In this document: piece by piece, positions 1 through 11,439 of the stretch
Layout: every line of letters starts with the position of its first letter
How positions within the stretch are numbered: the stretch's first letter is position 1
Origin: Pegoplata infirma
Taxonomy: Eukaryota > Arthropoda > Insecta > Diptera > Anthomyiidae
DNA: 64,000 nucleotides
Direction: 5' to 3'
NCBI GenBank assembly: GCA_963921195.1
Contig: OY992540.1
Span: 194,216,692-194,280,691, forward strand
Notes under the pieces: generated by a model
Seen by the model: only the letters and a program-made list of their open reading frames with translations
Told to the model about the DNA's origin: nothing
The model's database searches: none
Position numbers and translations under genes: made by a program

Positions 1-451
1 AATAACGCGAAAAAATTGTTGGGTTTAGAAACTACACTGAAAGAATTTTGTTCATTATAGCTATGAAAATGTTCATACAATCTATGTAAAATTCATTTGA
101 AGTGAGCTAATGTTTTTTTTCATAGGATGAATGATTTTTTTTACAAAATTTATGAAAAACTTAACTGGAATAAAAAAAATTTTCATATATTTAATGAAAC
201 AGTTTCATAAGAGTTTTGAAAAAAGTTTCATAATATATGAAATAAATTTTTTCATAAATTTTATGAAAAAAAATCATAGCTATTATAAAAAAATCATTAA
301 TCTATAATAATTCTTTCTGTGTAGGTTGTACACATAAAAAAAATCAAGGTATTATTACTTTAAATTATAGTTTTATAAAAACAAAATACTAAGACCGCGG
401 AAAATGTGCATAATTTGCAGGTAATGTTTCATAACAGCTAACAATAAGCTA
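1..451. other. AT-rich sequence, no gene seen
   Basis: The stretch is made of short runs built from the words CATAA and TATGAAAA, which form weak local inverted repeats. No open frame resembles a known protein. It may be decayed repeat DNA; nothing more can be said. Confidence 0.6.
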
Positions 452-897
452 ATTCCTATCAGGGATGATAAATGACATTTTCAAGATTGTACTGACTTCA
501 CTAAAAAAGTGTACTTTTTTGGCCCTCATTGTACTAAACAAGTTTTAAATTTTTTTTTTTAATTTTTATTTAAAAGAAATATAATACCCTTCACCAGTGT
601 TTTCCGGAAAATAGACCCGAAGTCTATACACGGACCAAATATTTTAAAAAATAGGGCCTATGTCCAATTAAAATCGGACTTTATTAAGTTACCATAGAAA
701 TCGTTCAACACCTTCAAACAAAATTTTAATAAAATATTTCCTGTTTTTATGAAATTTTAGAAATTTATGCGAAAATCGGGAAGGTTGTCTGTTGGAGAAT
801 ACAAGTAGAACCGATCCGATTTTTTTAAATTTATAATGGTGATTTGTGAATACAAAACATTCACCTGGCAAGATTCGAAAGGATATCTATTGTTATA

Positions 898-1597
898 GTC
901 ATATTATAATTAGAGCCCGAGCTCGACTGTCTTTACAGAAAACAATAATTTAAAAATAACGACTATAAGTCGCCCTAAGTGGCAATCAGTATCTTTGGAA
1001 AAATGGCAACACCTAATATTTGTGTCTAAAATATAGACCATGTCTGGCAATGTTTGCAAAAATAAGTACTTAGATCAGAATTGATGAAGGAGAGGAAGAA
1101 GAATAATGATTACTAAAAATAAGTTTGTTTACATATAATTACAATAACAAACTCTTCTGTTAGAAAAAAACAACAGCAACAACGACACTCGAATTGAAAA
1201 AATCAGATTTAGTTGATACTTGCTTAACAGCCTACTTGGCGTATCGGTCTAGAGTGATTGTACGTTACAAGCAGTTAATAGCAAAGTATTACAGATGATG
1301 ATGAGTTCAATCCTTGTCGGCTGCGATCTGTAAATAATTTTCACATATAGAGTTTTATTGACTATTAACTAAATAAACTTGACATTAAAAGTTTTTCTGA
1401 AGATTATTATAACTGGATAATATGAAACTAGTAAGAAACAAACCAGGATGTCTAAATTTTTAGAAAAATTAAAATTTTTCTTTCACACTTTTCTCAATTC
1501 AAAACCATATATAACAAATCAAAAAATTATAATACATAATTATAATTAGAGCCCGAGCTCGACTGTCTTTACAGAAAACAATAATTTAAAAATAACA
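898..1597 (+). repeat. 59-bp direct repeat pair around a 640-bp segment
   Basis: A segment of about 59 bp starting ATTAGAGCCCGAGCTCGAC occurs at about 898-956 and again at about 1539-1597, essentially unchanged. It lies inside the hAT-like element 460-2228. The spacing suggests a local duplication, or the two ends left by a further insertion. No coding sequence lies between. Confidence 0.6.
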
Positions 1598-1854
1598 TAT
1601 TAGTCCAATTTATATGTGGCGTTAGAATGGGGGCTAGGTCTAAACATTGGGCCGTCCTTGGGTCAAAAGAAGCTTAATTTTAAAATTTCTGGTAAATTGT
1701 ATAGTGCTTACACCATTTACATAAACAGACGGACGGACATCGCTAAATCGAATCAAAAAGTGATTCTGAGTCATCCAGTATGCTAAATAGTGGATATAGG
1801 AACAACATTTCGAGCAATTACAAATACCAACCTGAACCACCGATTGGTTTAGGG

Positions 1855-1977
1855 CAGTGATGGGCATTTTTGTAATTCCTATTCCCGCGGAAAATGCTGC
1901 ATGTGCGCTGTCGACTCACGTACACTATAAAATTCCACACAAGCATAAATGTTATAGTATGTGTGTGCGTACCACTG
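1855..1977. mobile_element. Small nested hAT-like MITE
   Basis: The element begins CAGTGATG and ends in the near complement of CAGTGGTA. It is flanked by the 8-bp duplication GTTTAGGG at 1847-1854 and 1978-1985. It sits inside element 460-2228, so it is younger than its host. A diverged relative is seen near 31200-31360, sharing the words AAGCATAAATGTTATAGTATG and TGTGCGCTG. Confidence 0.7.
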
Positions 1978-2329
1978 GTTTAGGGTATAAAAATAGATTC
2001 AAGGCCCGTTTTAAATCTGTACAAACAAAAAAAAACAATGAACAAAAAATTTTGTTGATTCCTACATATTTCGTAATTTTTTTATGATCTTAAATAATTG
2101 AGTCGAAAAAAAATTTTTGATTGGGAAAATTTTGAAATTGTACTAAATCAGTCAGTGGAGTACTGCCGTACTTTTGGCCTCCGAATTGTACTGAAAAAAG
2201 TACAATTGTACTGACTTTATCATCCCTGATTCCTATGTATGAAAAAAAATCTGATTTCAAAATTTTACCTTAACCTTTTAGGTGAAAAAGCGTTGAAAAA
2301 TAGAAAATTTTACGTCAAATTTTTGGTAG

Positions 2330-2562
2330 TACACTCAAAATAATTTTACAGTAAAAGGTTTAGTAAGTGATATTTTACCCAAATCTACTAATTAGTTACT
2401 AATTTTAGTATCTTCAAAGTACTAAAATTAGTAATTTTTACTGGTTTTGACTAATATTAGTTAAAAATTTTGGTATTGGTTACCAATTTCTGCACTAGGT
2501 CCTATTGGACTAAAATTAGTTAAATTTTTAGTATTGAATACCCACGTTTTTTTTTTGGTGTA
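2330..2562. mobile_element. MITE with CACTCAAAA-type ends
   Basis: The left end reads ACACTCAAAATAATTTTACAG and the right end is a weaker complement, TACACCAAAAA. The interior is full of the words TTAGTA and ACTAATTTT in both orientations. The same end type is seen at 18384-18737 and 53711-57366. TA target sites are plausible here but not sharp. Confidence 0.45.
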
Positions 2563-2639
2563 TTACCTTGTATTTGGAAAGATAATTTTACACCATTTCA
2601 TTTAAATAATTAGATTTTGTGACATATTATTTTCTATAG

Positions 2640-4546
2640 AAAAGTACTAAAATTATATGAAATTTCTAATAGGAAATTTCTGAGTTTTTAAGACAAGTTT
2701 TTTCTGGAAAAATTCTAAGATTTTCATAAAAAAATAATCATATTTTCTATAGAAAATTCTATTAAAAAAACGTTCCAGAATGTAATATTTTTTTTAGAAA
2801 TAAGTTTAGGAATCTGAGATTTTTTTATAAAAAAAAGTCTAAGAATCTGAGAAATTTTTTATGGAAAAAATGTCTCAGAATCTGAGAATTTTTCTATAGA
2901 AAAAATGTCTCAGAATCTGAGAAATTTTCTATAGAAAAAAGTCTCAGAACTTGAGAATTTTTTTCAGAAAAAATGTCTCAGAATCTGAGAATTTTTCTAT
3001 AAAAAAAATGTCTCAGAATCTGAGAATTTTTGTATAGAAAAAATATCTCAGAATTTGAGAATTTTTCTATAAAAAATGTCTCAGAATCTGAGAGTTTTTC
3101 TATAGATAAAATGTTTCAGATTCTGAGAATTTTTCTATAAAAAAAAATGTCTCAGAATCTAAAAATTTTTCTGTAGAAAAAATGTCTCTAAATCTGAGCA
3201 TTTTTCTATAAAAAAAAATATCTCAGAATCTGAGAATTTTTCTTTAGAAAAAATGTCGCAGAATTTGAGAATTTTTCTATAGAAAATTTTTCTTAGAATA
3301 TGAGAATTTTTCTAGAAAGAATTTGTCAGAATCTGAGAATTTTTCTAAAAAAAATGTCTCAGAATCTGAGAATTTTTCTATAAAAAAATGTCTCAGAATC
3401 TAACAATTTTTCTGTAGAAAACGGTCTCACAATCTGAAAATTTTTCTATAGAAAAATGTAGCAGAATTTAAGAATTTTTCTATTTTAAAAAAATTCTTTC
3501 ATTATCTTAGAATTTTTCTATAGAAAAAAATGTGTCAGAATCTGAGAGATTTTTTCTAAAGGAAAAATGTCTCAGAATCTGAGAATTTTTCTATAGAAAA
3601 AATGTCTCAGAATCTGGGAATTTTACTATAGAAAAAATGTTTCAGAATCTGAGAATTTTTCTGTAGAAAAAAGGTCGGAGAATCTGAGAATTTTTCTGTA
3701 GGAAAAGGTCTCAGAATCTGAGAATTTTTCTATAAAAAAAATGTCTCAGAATCTGAGAATTTTTGTATAGAAACAATGTCTCAAAATCTTAGAATTTTTT
3801 AATAGAGAAAATGTCTCAGAATCTGAGAGCTTTTCTATAGAAAAACGTCTCAGAATCTTAGAATTTTTCGATAGAAAAAATGTCTCAGAATCATAGAATA
3901 AGAAAAATCTATAATTTTTCTATAGAAAAAATGTCTCATAATCTTTGAATTTTTCTATAGAAAAAATGTCTCATAATCTTTGATTTTCTTTTATAGAAAA
4001 TATGTCTTAGAATCTGAGAACATTTATTTTTAGAAGAAAAAAAATGTCTCAGAATATAAGAGTTTTTCTATCGAAAAAATGTCTTAGAATCTGAGAATTT
4101 TTCGATAGAAGAAATATCTTAGAGTCTGGGAAATTAAATTTTTTTCTATAGGAAAAATATATTAGAATCTGAGAGTTTTTCTATAAAAAAAATGTCTCAG
4201 AATCTGAGAACTTTTTCAGAAAACATCTCCGATTCTAAGACACTTTCTCATTAGAAAAATCCTTAGGTTCTGACACGTTTTTCTATAATTTTTTTTTTTT
4301 AGATTCTGAGACCTTTTTCTGTAAAAAAAATCTCAAATTCTGAGACTTCTTTTCTATAGAAAAATTTGTTTGGGATACTAAGACTTTTTTATAGAAAAAT
4401 ACTCCGATTCTGAGAAATTCTCAGATTATTAAATATTCTCAGGTTCTGAGACATTCTCAAATTCTGAGATTTTCTCTGATTCAGAGACATTCATAGACTC
4501 TGATACAAATTTTCTGATTCTGAAATATATTTTCTATAGAAAAATT
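2640..4546. repeat. Minisatellite, ~34-36 bp unit built of two palindromes
   Basis: Dozens of diverged copies of a unit that joins the palindrome TCTCAGATTCTGAGA (with one-base variants) to TTTTTCTATAGAAAAA. From about 2840 to 4200 the units read in one orientation; after about 4210 they read in the other, so the array itself changes direction. A SINE and an unrelated repeat split it at 4547-5254 and it resumes at 5255-5470. No coding potential. The same satellite occurs at 40840-42020 and 53215-58670. Confidence 0.9.
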
Positions 4547-4728
4547 CTCCGTAGGCTAGTTGGTAGCATGCTAGCCTTTGAACGTGGGGGTCGTGGGTTC
4601 GATTACCACCAGAACCCTTAGTTTTTATCGCTACAACGAGACGACGGTCATTGTTACCAGTTCTCGGTTAGGTTGAAATTATAAAAAATGAGTTGTAAAT
4701 AAATAGAAAGAACAAAAAAAAAAAATAA
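4547..4728 (+). mobile_element. tRNA-derived SINE
   Basis: The head contains RNA polymerase III promoter boxes: an A-box-like TAGGCTAGTTGG (about 4552-4563) and a B-box-like GGGTTCGATTACC (about 4596-4608). A T-arm-like stem, GTGG pairing with CCAC, surrounds the latter. The D-arm is shortened and the acceptor stem does not pair, so it is not a working tRNA gene. About 100 bp of unrelated body follow, ending in an A-rich tail near 4712-4726. It is inserted in the 34-bp minisatellite. Confidence 0.7.
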
Positions 4729-5254
4729 CACAGGGCAACACTTTTTTTTTGCCCAGGTTCTGAAAGCTAATTTTGGGTATTAGGGGTACGCTGATTTCAA
4801 ATCTGGCTACCGTTTTTTTGGGTCAGCTCTAGTTTTCGAGATATAGCCTAAGGAAACTTTGAAAATAGGCTGTTTTTGGCATGTTTGTGAGTCCATATTT
4901 ACCAACACTTGTCTTACATCCAAAAAGTGAATGACGATTTTAGGTATGTTGGATATGCTGATTCCAAAAATGCTCTTACTTTTGTTGAGTCATCTTTAGT
5001 TTTGGAGATATCGGTAAAATAATTTTTTTTTAATTTATTCCCTCGTTAATTTTGTCTGAATATTTATGCCCTATTTAATAACTCGAAAACTAAAGCTGTC
5101 AGAAAAAAGCTAATACCAGTTTTGGAATCCTGGCATCCAATAAGTTCGTGTTTAAAACTGAGGCACTAAAATTTTTTTTGGAAATTATAGCCAAGCAAAA
5201 TTGGTAAAAAGCACACTTTTTCGACTCTTCAACAGCGAATTGCTCGCGAACGCG
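4729..5254. repeat. Unclassified dispersed repeat inside the minisatellite
   Basis: The segment contains internal partial repeats of a ~130-bp unit with the phrases GCTGATTTCAAATCTG and GAGATAT. A related stretch lies at about 47240-47420. No ends or target duplication could be fixed, and no protein is encoded. Confidence 0.4.
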
Positions 5255-5470
5255 AGCAATTTCAGAATTCTCGGATTCTGAAACATTTTTCTACAAAGAT
5301 TTTTCAGATATTGAGATTTTTTTTATAGAAAAATTCTCAGATTGTTTTATATAGAAAATTTTTTTTTATAGAAAAATTCTCAGATTGTGAGACATTTTTT
5401 CAGCAGAAAAATTTTATAATCTAATTTTTTGATTCTTTTTTTTAGAAAAATTAAGTAGATTCTGATCTTT
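5255..5470. repeat. Continuation of the 34-bp minisatellite
   Basis: Degenerate units (TCTCGGATTCTGAAACATTTTTCTA and similar, with TATAGAAAAATTCTCAGA) resume after the inserted SINE and repeat, in the same orientation as the units just before 4546. Confidence 0.7.
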
Positions 5471-5664
5471 TAGGTTATTCTAAAAAATTAGACCTTTAAG
5501 ATTTTTGATGACTTCTTTGTTTTTACGTTATTTCTTTATTCTGGATCTTTAATTCTTTATGAATCTTGATGACGTTATCTAAAAAACAGTAAACTAATTA
5601 TACTATTTTAACGTAATTAATTTACTAATAAAATTTATTACCTTGACATACAGAAAGACGGACA

Positions 5665-7012
5665 GACAAAATAACACAGTGATACGAAATCATGATACTT
5701 CGGAATGGGATAAAACCAAAAGCAAATCAAAGTTGACATTTTACATATCAAAACCTTCAAGGCTTTTTTAAGTTCAGCGCTAGATTTTTTTTTAACGCAT
5801 TTGAAGTTGGTGATTTTAAAACATTTAAAGTTTTTGTATTAAAACTTAAAATTGAAATTACGTTAGCTATAACTGGTATGAATTTTGCTGCTATCGGTAC
5901 AGTACCTACCCAGGCAGAAAAATACGAACGGGAAAGCGCTGGCAAAGTACCTTTCATGGTCGCTTATGTGCTGGAAAAGCATCACAGTTTAGTAATCCCC
6001 CAGCGTCCAAAATGATAACCACGGTAAACGGTATGCCGTTGCTATTTAAAAGCGCTTTGAAAGCGCTTAAAAAACAAAAAATATGGTACTATTATAGCAC
6101 TTTTAGAACAAAACAAAAATAGGACGTATCAAAATTCTATAAGTCCATAAGACACAACTTTTTTTTGTGTTTATTTGAATAAAGAAATTTATTAAATTAG
6201 GATAAAAAATTTATTAACTAATTTATTAGGTCCCGGAAAAAATTGTTTGCAGTTTTCGTTGCGTTTTGGAATAAAAAATTTATTAAAAATGCTTCTAGAA
6301 AATTTTTTTGGAAAAGTCCCGAAAAAAAGTGGTGTATTGAACCGAATCGGGTAGTGTTCCAAAGGGATAGGCCCAGTGACATTTCACATGTGATGTATCC
6401 GGAGTTTAAGACACTTCCTCACGAAAGAAACAGGCGTTTTTATATAAAAGGTGTCAAGTTTGTAATATGTAGTTCATTGTGTCTAAGTGACATATCACAA
6501 GAACTATCAAGGACCGGCCACTTATCCTGCAGGGAAATACAAAATATTCCAATTGTTACGAAAATTAATAAATTTTAATAAAAAATTTATACTTTGAACG
6601 GATTTTAATAGAAAAACATTGGCAAAGCGCTTGCAAAGCACTTTTTCGAATTCATACTACCTTCTACACAAACAATTAAGTGCTTTGCCGAGACTTTTTC
6701 TTTGGAACGGTTGGCAGTTTCTGCCTGGGTACTTACTGATTGTGAGTAGCCAAATTATTAAAAATAAACCGCAGTGCACCGTTGCGTATGTTTGTTATTT
6801 AAAAATAAATACAAAATTAAGCATACGCCACTTATACAGTTTTCAAGCAATTATTATTATAATTATAATAAAAGTTCACCAACTTCAAATGCATGTAAAA
6901 AAAATCTAGCGCTGAACTAAAAAAGTCTTGAGGGGTTTGTTACGGAATAAGTTAACTTCCAATTGCTTCTGTTGTCATCCCATTCCGACTTTGGTTGTTG
7001 CTCTGTGTAATT
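5665..7012. mobile_element. Inverted-repeat element just upstream of P450 exon A
   Basis: Two diverged arms of about 250-300 bp are complementary. Left-arm words near 5705 (CGGAATGGGAT), 5777 (TTCAGCGCTAGATTTTTTTT) and 5906 (CTACCCAGGCAGAAA) return inverted near 6980, 6905 and 6715. No target duplication could be fixed. Short open frames inside (5757-5957 minus; 6243-6909 plus) resemble no known protein. The right arm stops about 140 bp before the predicted start site of exon A, so it could contribute regulatory sequence. Confidence 0.6.
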
Positions 7013-7152
7013 GGACAAACTAATTGTTTTGTGTGTTTAATACTATTATTATTATTGATATATTAATTAAATTGATATATTAATTAAAATTTATAAGGGA
7101 AATAATGCAAACTAATTTAGATTAACTGTAGCTTAGTTATTTTTCTTGCCAA

Positions 7153-7186
7153 TCAGTCCTACTTTTAGCTTCTAAACTTTAAGACA
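7153..7186 (+). promoter_or_regulatory. TATA-less Inr + DPE core promoter of exon A
   Basis: TCAGTC at 7153-7158 is an exact match to the fly initiator (A+1 = 7155). AGACA at 7182-7186 matches the DPE consensus RGWYV at exactly +28 to +32. No TATA box is seen 25-30 bp upstream. This gives a 42-nt 5' leader before the ATG at 7197. The match is by sequence only; no transcript data were available. Confidence 0.55.
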
Positions 7187-7196
7187 TACTTTAAAC

Positions 7197-7770
7197 ATGT
7201 TTTTTGTTACAATTATTCTTGTTGTTATCGCTTTAATTTGCCTGTTGGCTCTATTTGGTGTTTTTATATACTTCTACAAATATAAACATTTAATTGCTGT
7301 TACTCGTAATATACCAGGTCCACCGACATTGCCTTTAATTGGGAATGCTCATTATTTTATTGGAGCCCCGACTCATAGAAATTTTCAAATTATTATCGAA
7401 TTTTTAGCTATATACGGTAATACCTTAAAAATATGGCTGGGTCCTGAATTAAATATTTTATTTAGCGATGTTAAGGATGTTGAAAACATATTGAGCGGAA
7501 AGCGTTTTAATGAAAAGTCAAGAGAGTATAATTTTTACAAACCCTGGCTTAGGGAGGGCCTATTAGTGAGTAGTGGAGAAAAGTGGCATAAACGTCGAAA
7601 GGCCTTAACGCCAGCATTTCACTTTAATATACTTCTTCAATTTGAAGAAATCTTGGAAAAAGAAACACGTTTGTTATTGAAAAATATGGATAAAGAATAT
7701 CGCATGCAAGCCGTGAATGGTTTTGATTTATATGAATGGATAAATTCATTCACTTTGGATACTATATGTG
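7197..7770 (+). CDS. Cytochrome P450 CYP4-family first exon A
   Basis: The exon encodes the first 191 residues of a microsomal CYP4 monooxygenase. Residues 1-27 form the endoplasmic-reticulum anchor. A basic stretch and the proline-rich hinge PGPPTLP (residues 40-46) follow, then KIWLGPELN at 78-86. The helix-C motif WHKRR (W130 to R134, which contacts a haem propionate) sits in KWHKRRKALTPAFHF. The frame ends TICG at a GTAAGT donor (7771-7776), phase 1, as in the other four copies; the next exon is expected to supply the rest of E-T-A-M-G. CYP4 proteins are about 500 residues, so the I-helix, ExxR and haem-thiolate cysteine are missing and must come from elsewhere. It shares KIWLGPELN and WL(R/K)EGLLVS with exon D. 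Intact, with no stop or frameshift. Confidence 0.9.
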
Positions 7771-7895
7771 GTAAGTTACTAATATGAAAATTAAAAAAAG
7801 TTGTGGCAGAGTAAAAAAAATTTTTTTTTTAAAATTAATCTCTTTTTGGCTGAATACATAAATACCCTGCACAATGACTTAAATCCGGAAATTTT

Positions 7896-8119
7896 TGCCA
7901 CGATACAGCGAAAACGGCTGGACCGATTTTGGATCAGTTTTTCACAGTTTTTAGAGCATTAAAAACTTTAGTCCCTGACGTAGAGCTTTTTATATATTTT
8001 TTTACTAAAACCAAAAATTTTAAAATCCGGCTACGTCAGGGACAAGATTTATTAATATTCTACAAAATAAAATTATAAGAACTAAAATCGGTCCAGCCGA
8101 TTTTACTGTTTCGTGGCAG
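7896..8119. mobile_element. Palindromic MITE-like element after exon A
   Basis: Arms starting TGCCACGATACAGCG and ending in CTGTTTCGTGGCA are complementary. They share GGCTGGACCGATTTT and its complement, and an inner pair around GTCCCTGACGTAG/CTACGTCAGGGAC. The element would form a ~220-bp hairpin. It lies in the presumed intron 1. Confidence 0.65.
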
Positions 8120-8199
8120 CCTATTTTGTCTTTTAAAAAAACACCCTATAATGAAATGGTAACCATGGCAACCCTGGCAGTGCAAAAGTTCACAAGTAT

Positions 8200-8983
8200 C
8201 ACAACCCTTATGAACCGGTTTGCATGAAACTTAAAATATATATAAAAAAGATAATTGTAAGGTTGGTGCGTCTCGACTTATCAGTCATATCGGGGGTTTA
8301 GGGGTTCAAAAAATGGGTAAGAGAATGTCGAAAAAATAGTTTTTTGGACTTTTCAGCCATTTATTTATGAGAAACTATATGAGTTTTCCTTATGAGAAGA
8401 AAGGTTTTTTAATGTCTATCCAACAGTGGCATACATAACCTTGTGAAAACTTTGCTTTGTTAAATATTTCAGTCTGGCTGTTGAAAACACGCTAACTTTT
8501 GAAAGACTACGCGAATACTGCTGAAGCTTGACATGTATAATTGTCATTCTCCTGGTCAGGTTGGTATTGCATTTCAGAGAAATCGCTCCAATAGTGCGAA
8601 TTTACTAGATAAAAAACACCCTAACTTTTTAAAAATCCTGAGGCTGCTGAAGCTTTTCATATTTATTTGTCGTTTTCCTGGTCTGGTTGTTATTAAATTT
8701 CAGTAAAATCGGTTCAGTAATTCAAAAGGTATGAGTAAAACAGTGAATTTCAGTATGGTTTCCCCTTTAATTCAAATGCCACAAAAAAAATTTACAAAGT
8801 ATTTTTACCACCAAAAATTTTTACGCTAAAAAAAATTACACTCTAAAAAATTTTACACGCAAAAAAAATTTTTGTATTTTTTTTTACAAAAATTACTAAA
8901 AAAGTTTTTTCTAATCCAAATTGTTAAATTTTTTATTAGGTTAGAAAATTTTCTATCTCTTAAAAAGGGCATTGTGTATTTAT
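8200..8983. repeat. Dispersed fly repeat, family 1 (copy 1, split by a hAT)
   Basis: About 8440-8983 is closely related to 20120-20790, sharing AACACGCTAACTTTTGAAAG and CCTGGTCAGGTTGGTATT. The copy is interrupted by the hAT at 8984-10733, and its last part (TATTTATAGATTCGGC) resumes at 10734. The family is recognised by GTCCGTCCGTCTG and GGGTATA words in better copies at 19080-19575, 19990-20790 and 26763-27430. No protein is encoded. Confidence 0.65.
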
Positions 8984-10733
8984 TAGAGTTGTCAATTGTT
9001 CAATTTGAGAGTGTATTAGTGGATTTTGACCGATTCTGATTGAATTTTCTAATTAGATTTAAAATATTTTTCTCCACTACAAATGAACAACTAAAGACGA
9101 ATTCATTAAAATCTCTACGCGGGAATATTTTTCCAGAGGGTTCATCCACTTTCCAGCATAATACATCTTCTTTAATTGTCTTTGCAAAAAACTTGAAAAT
9201 AAATAAATTAATATTTTATTAACAAAAAATAAGTAAAAAACTTATAAATTTAATAACTGATTTTACTTTTTTATGTAAAAAATGCATAAATAACTTAAAA
9301 TTTCAATAATTTTATGTTTTAAGTTGGTGGGGGGCGTTGGAGGACACCATTTCCCTCTTCATAAATGTTTACGAACTCATTTTTACGATATTTACGTCTA
9401 AAAAACACTTGTATCGTTATTTTGCATTATTTTCTATAACTACGCCATTAAAAGGGGGCGGGCCGAAAAAATAGCATTTCCTAATCAAGTTATTGTTAGT
9501 CCAAATGCAGGTCAATGAACTTCATATGGAATAAAAATATTTCATTTGTTAAACAAATATCACGAATTCCACCGAAGAACACAAACAAATGTAAATATGT
9601 AAAAAATTATATATTTTCGATTTATGCAGGTTTCAAAAAAAATTTGGGGGATAAAGTTTAAAAAAATACATTCAAAAATTGCATTTGCATCAAAAATGCA
9701 TTTTTTTAATATTTTTGAGTGCATTCATAAAAGGGCAATTGTTAGAGTCCAATGCTTTTTGAATCGGAAAAATCAAATAAATACTTTCAAATATATGTCT
9801 CTTCAAAGTTACATACTTTTTTGATAAAATTACAAAAACATAAAATTATTTTTTTTTGTATGAAAAAATCTCATACATAAAGGGTACTTTTCTTACGAAA
9901 GGTAGAAAAAACCAAAGGCCCCAAAAAAGCTGCACTTATTTTTATGTAAAAAATGTTATTCTTTCGATTTATGCAGGTTTTAGAAAAATCGAAGGGGGAT
10001 AAAGTTTTGAAAAATGCATCTAAAAATTGCATTTGCATCAAAAACGTACTTTTAAAAAAATATTTTTTTGACTACATTGATATAAAAAAAGCCGGTTGTT
10101 AGTCGAATGCTTTTTCTATGGTAGAATTCGGATCAATACTTCCGAAGACATGGCTCTTCAAAGTATCATACTTTTTTGATATTTTCAATTTTTGAAGAAA
10201 ATAAAATTCGCGAAAAAATCGCGGATATTTTTTAATTTAAAAAACTGAAAATGGATATGTTTTGTTGGCTCCATAGTACAAATGTGTACAAAAAATTAGA
10301 CAAATTTGAAGACCCTTGGTCAGATTTTATAAAATCTCTGGTGGATTTCGTGATATACAAAAAAATTGTAAAAAAATTGTGTTTTTCTGGTAGTGTTTTA
10401 GTTCTTTAAGGGGGAACATTTTTTCCCCCGTCCGTTTTTTCTTCCGAACTTAACCAGCCTATGACCGTAAGGCATAATCGTGACAAACTTCAGGAGTATA
10501 GCAGAGGGACATCGCTGGAAAATCTTAAAATCGAGCACAATCAATATACTTTTTGGGGTCCTAGACCAATATTTCGATACTGTAGTTGGAGGGTATACAA
10601 AAAATTCAATTAATTGACATAAATTAATCGGTTTTTTTATTATTCGAAAATCGTAATTTTTAAATTAATCGAACAAGAGTTTGGTTTTGTTTGATCGATT
10701 AATCGAATTATTTTTAATCGATTGACAACTCTA
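8984..10733. mobile_element. hAT-like element, 8-bp target duplication
   Basis: The ends are TAGAGTTGTCAATTG and its near complement, CGATTGACAACTCTA. They are flanked by the exact duplication GTATTTAT at 8976-8983 and 10734-10741. The right subterminal part is rich in ATCGATTAAT. The interior contains a 347-bp tandem duplication and family-1 repeat fragments (9310-9380, 10390-10600). No transposase can be read. Confidence 0.85.
9615..10200. repeat. Tandem duplication, period ~347 bp
   Basis: The segment beginning CGATTTATGCAGGTTT at about 9618 is repeated from about 9965, with the same order of words (GGGGGATAAAGTTT, ATTGCATTTGCATCAAAAA, CTCTTCAAAGT). The copies have clearly diverged. No coding sequence is apparent. 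Confidence 0.6.
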
Positions 10734-10741
10734 GTATTTAT

Positions 10742-11325
10742 AGATTCGGCCAAGTCTAATTTAACTTTTATACTTGTTTTATACTATTTTATTAAAAAAA
10801 TTTTTTTTCAAATTATTTTTTTAAAAATGTCTTATTTTTAATTAGTTTTTTTTTTAATTTATACAATTAAAGTTTAACCGGTTTCCAATTTTTTTTTTCA
10901 ATTAAATTTTTAATTTATATAATTAAAATTTTAATTATTTTTTTTTTTTTAATTTTAATTAAATTTTTTTATTAATAGTATTAAGTTTTTAATTAACTAA
11001 ATATCTATTTATTTTTTTTAAACGTCATGCAAATATTTTTAATTTATATGAGCATTTTAGTGATTTGTACGGATTTAATTAATTGTTTAATTAAATCTGC
11101 GAATTTTTTAATTAAATTTATTTTAATTTTTTCTGTGTTGTTGTTGATAAATATTATTACTAATAAATAATTTGTAGTTGTTATGCTGAGAATAATTTAT
11201 TTAAAAAGTTAGGTATATTAACTATGTATGCATATTAAAAGCATCATTAAAAAAATATTAAAAAAACAATAAAACATGTATTTATATCAATGGACATAGG
11301 TCAGTAATGCCCTACAAAACATTGA
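10742..11325. other. Very AT-rich sequence, no gene seen
   Basis: Long T and A runs dominate, with repeated TTAATTAAA-type words and no recognisable element ends or frames. It follows the tail of the split family-1 repeat. Confidence 0.55.
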
Positions 11326-11435
11326 AGTGCCAATTCAGCCATTGTTAGGATACATTCTGATTGTGAGTTGAGTTGAGGCAAGTCCATGGCGCTCAGACTT
11401 AAAATAGTCCATTGTACCGAGTGATTGAATAAAGA
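11326..11435 (-). mobile_element. 3'-end remnant of a non-LTR retrotransposon
   Basis: The stretch GAGTTGAGTTGAGGC … ACTTAAAATAGTCCATTGTACCG is the reverse complement of the non-coding tail that follows the retrotransposon fragment at 34196-34567 (tail about 34625-34690). Only the 3' end survives. Confidence 0.5.
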
Positions 11436-11439
11436 TTGT

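Larger units (their letters stand above)
460..2228. mobile_element. Non-autonomous hAT-like element with 8-bp target duplication
   Basis: The ends are inverted repeats beginning CAGGGATGATAAA, and the element is flanked by the exact 8-bp duplication ATTCCTAT at 452-459 and 2229-2236. An 8-bp duplication with a CAGGG-type end is typical of hAT transposons. No transposase can be read. The interior carries degenerate fly dispersed-repeat sequence (about 590-890 and 1600-1850, with the GACGGACGGACAT word), a 123-bp nested element and a 59-bp direct duplication. Subterminal words such as TGTACTGA recur at both ends and could be transposase-binding sites. Confidence 0.85.

Noticed and set aside
4550..4620. 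A functional tRNA gene
   Set aside because: The D-stem is too short and no acceptor stem pairs; the unit continues into a SINE body with an A-rich tail.
6243..6909. Two open frames of 111 and 96 codons upstream of exon A
   Set aside because: They lie inside a degenerate inverted-repeat element, resemble no protein family and are rich in A/T-encoded residues.
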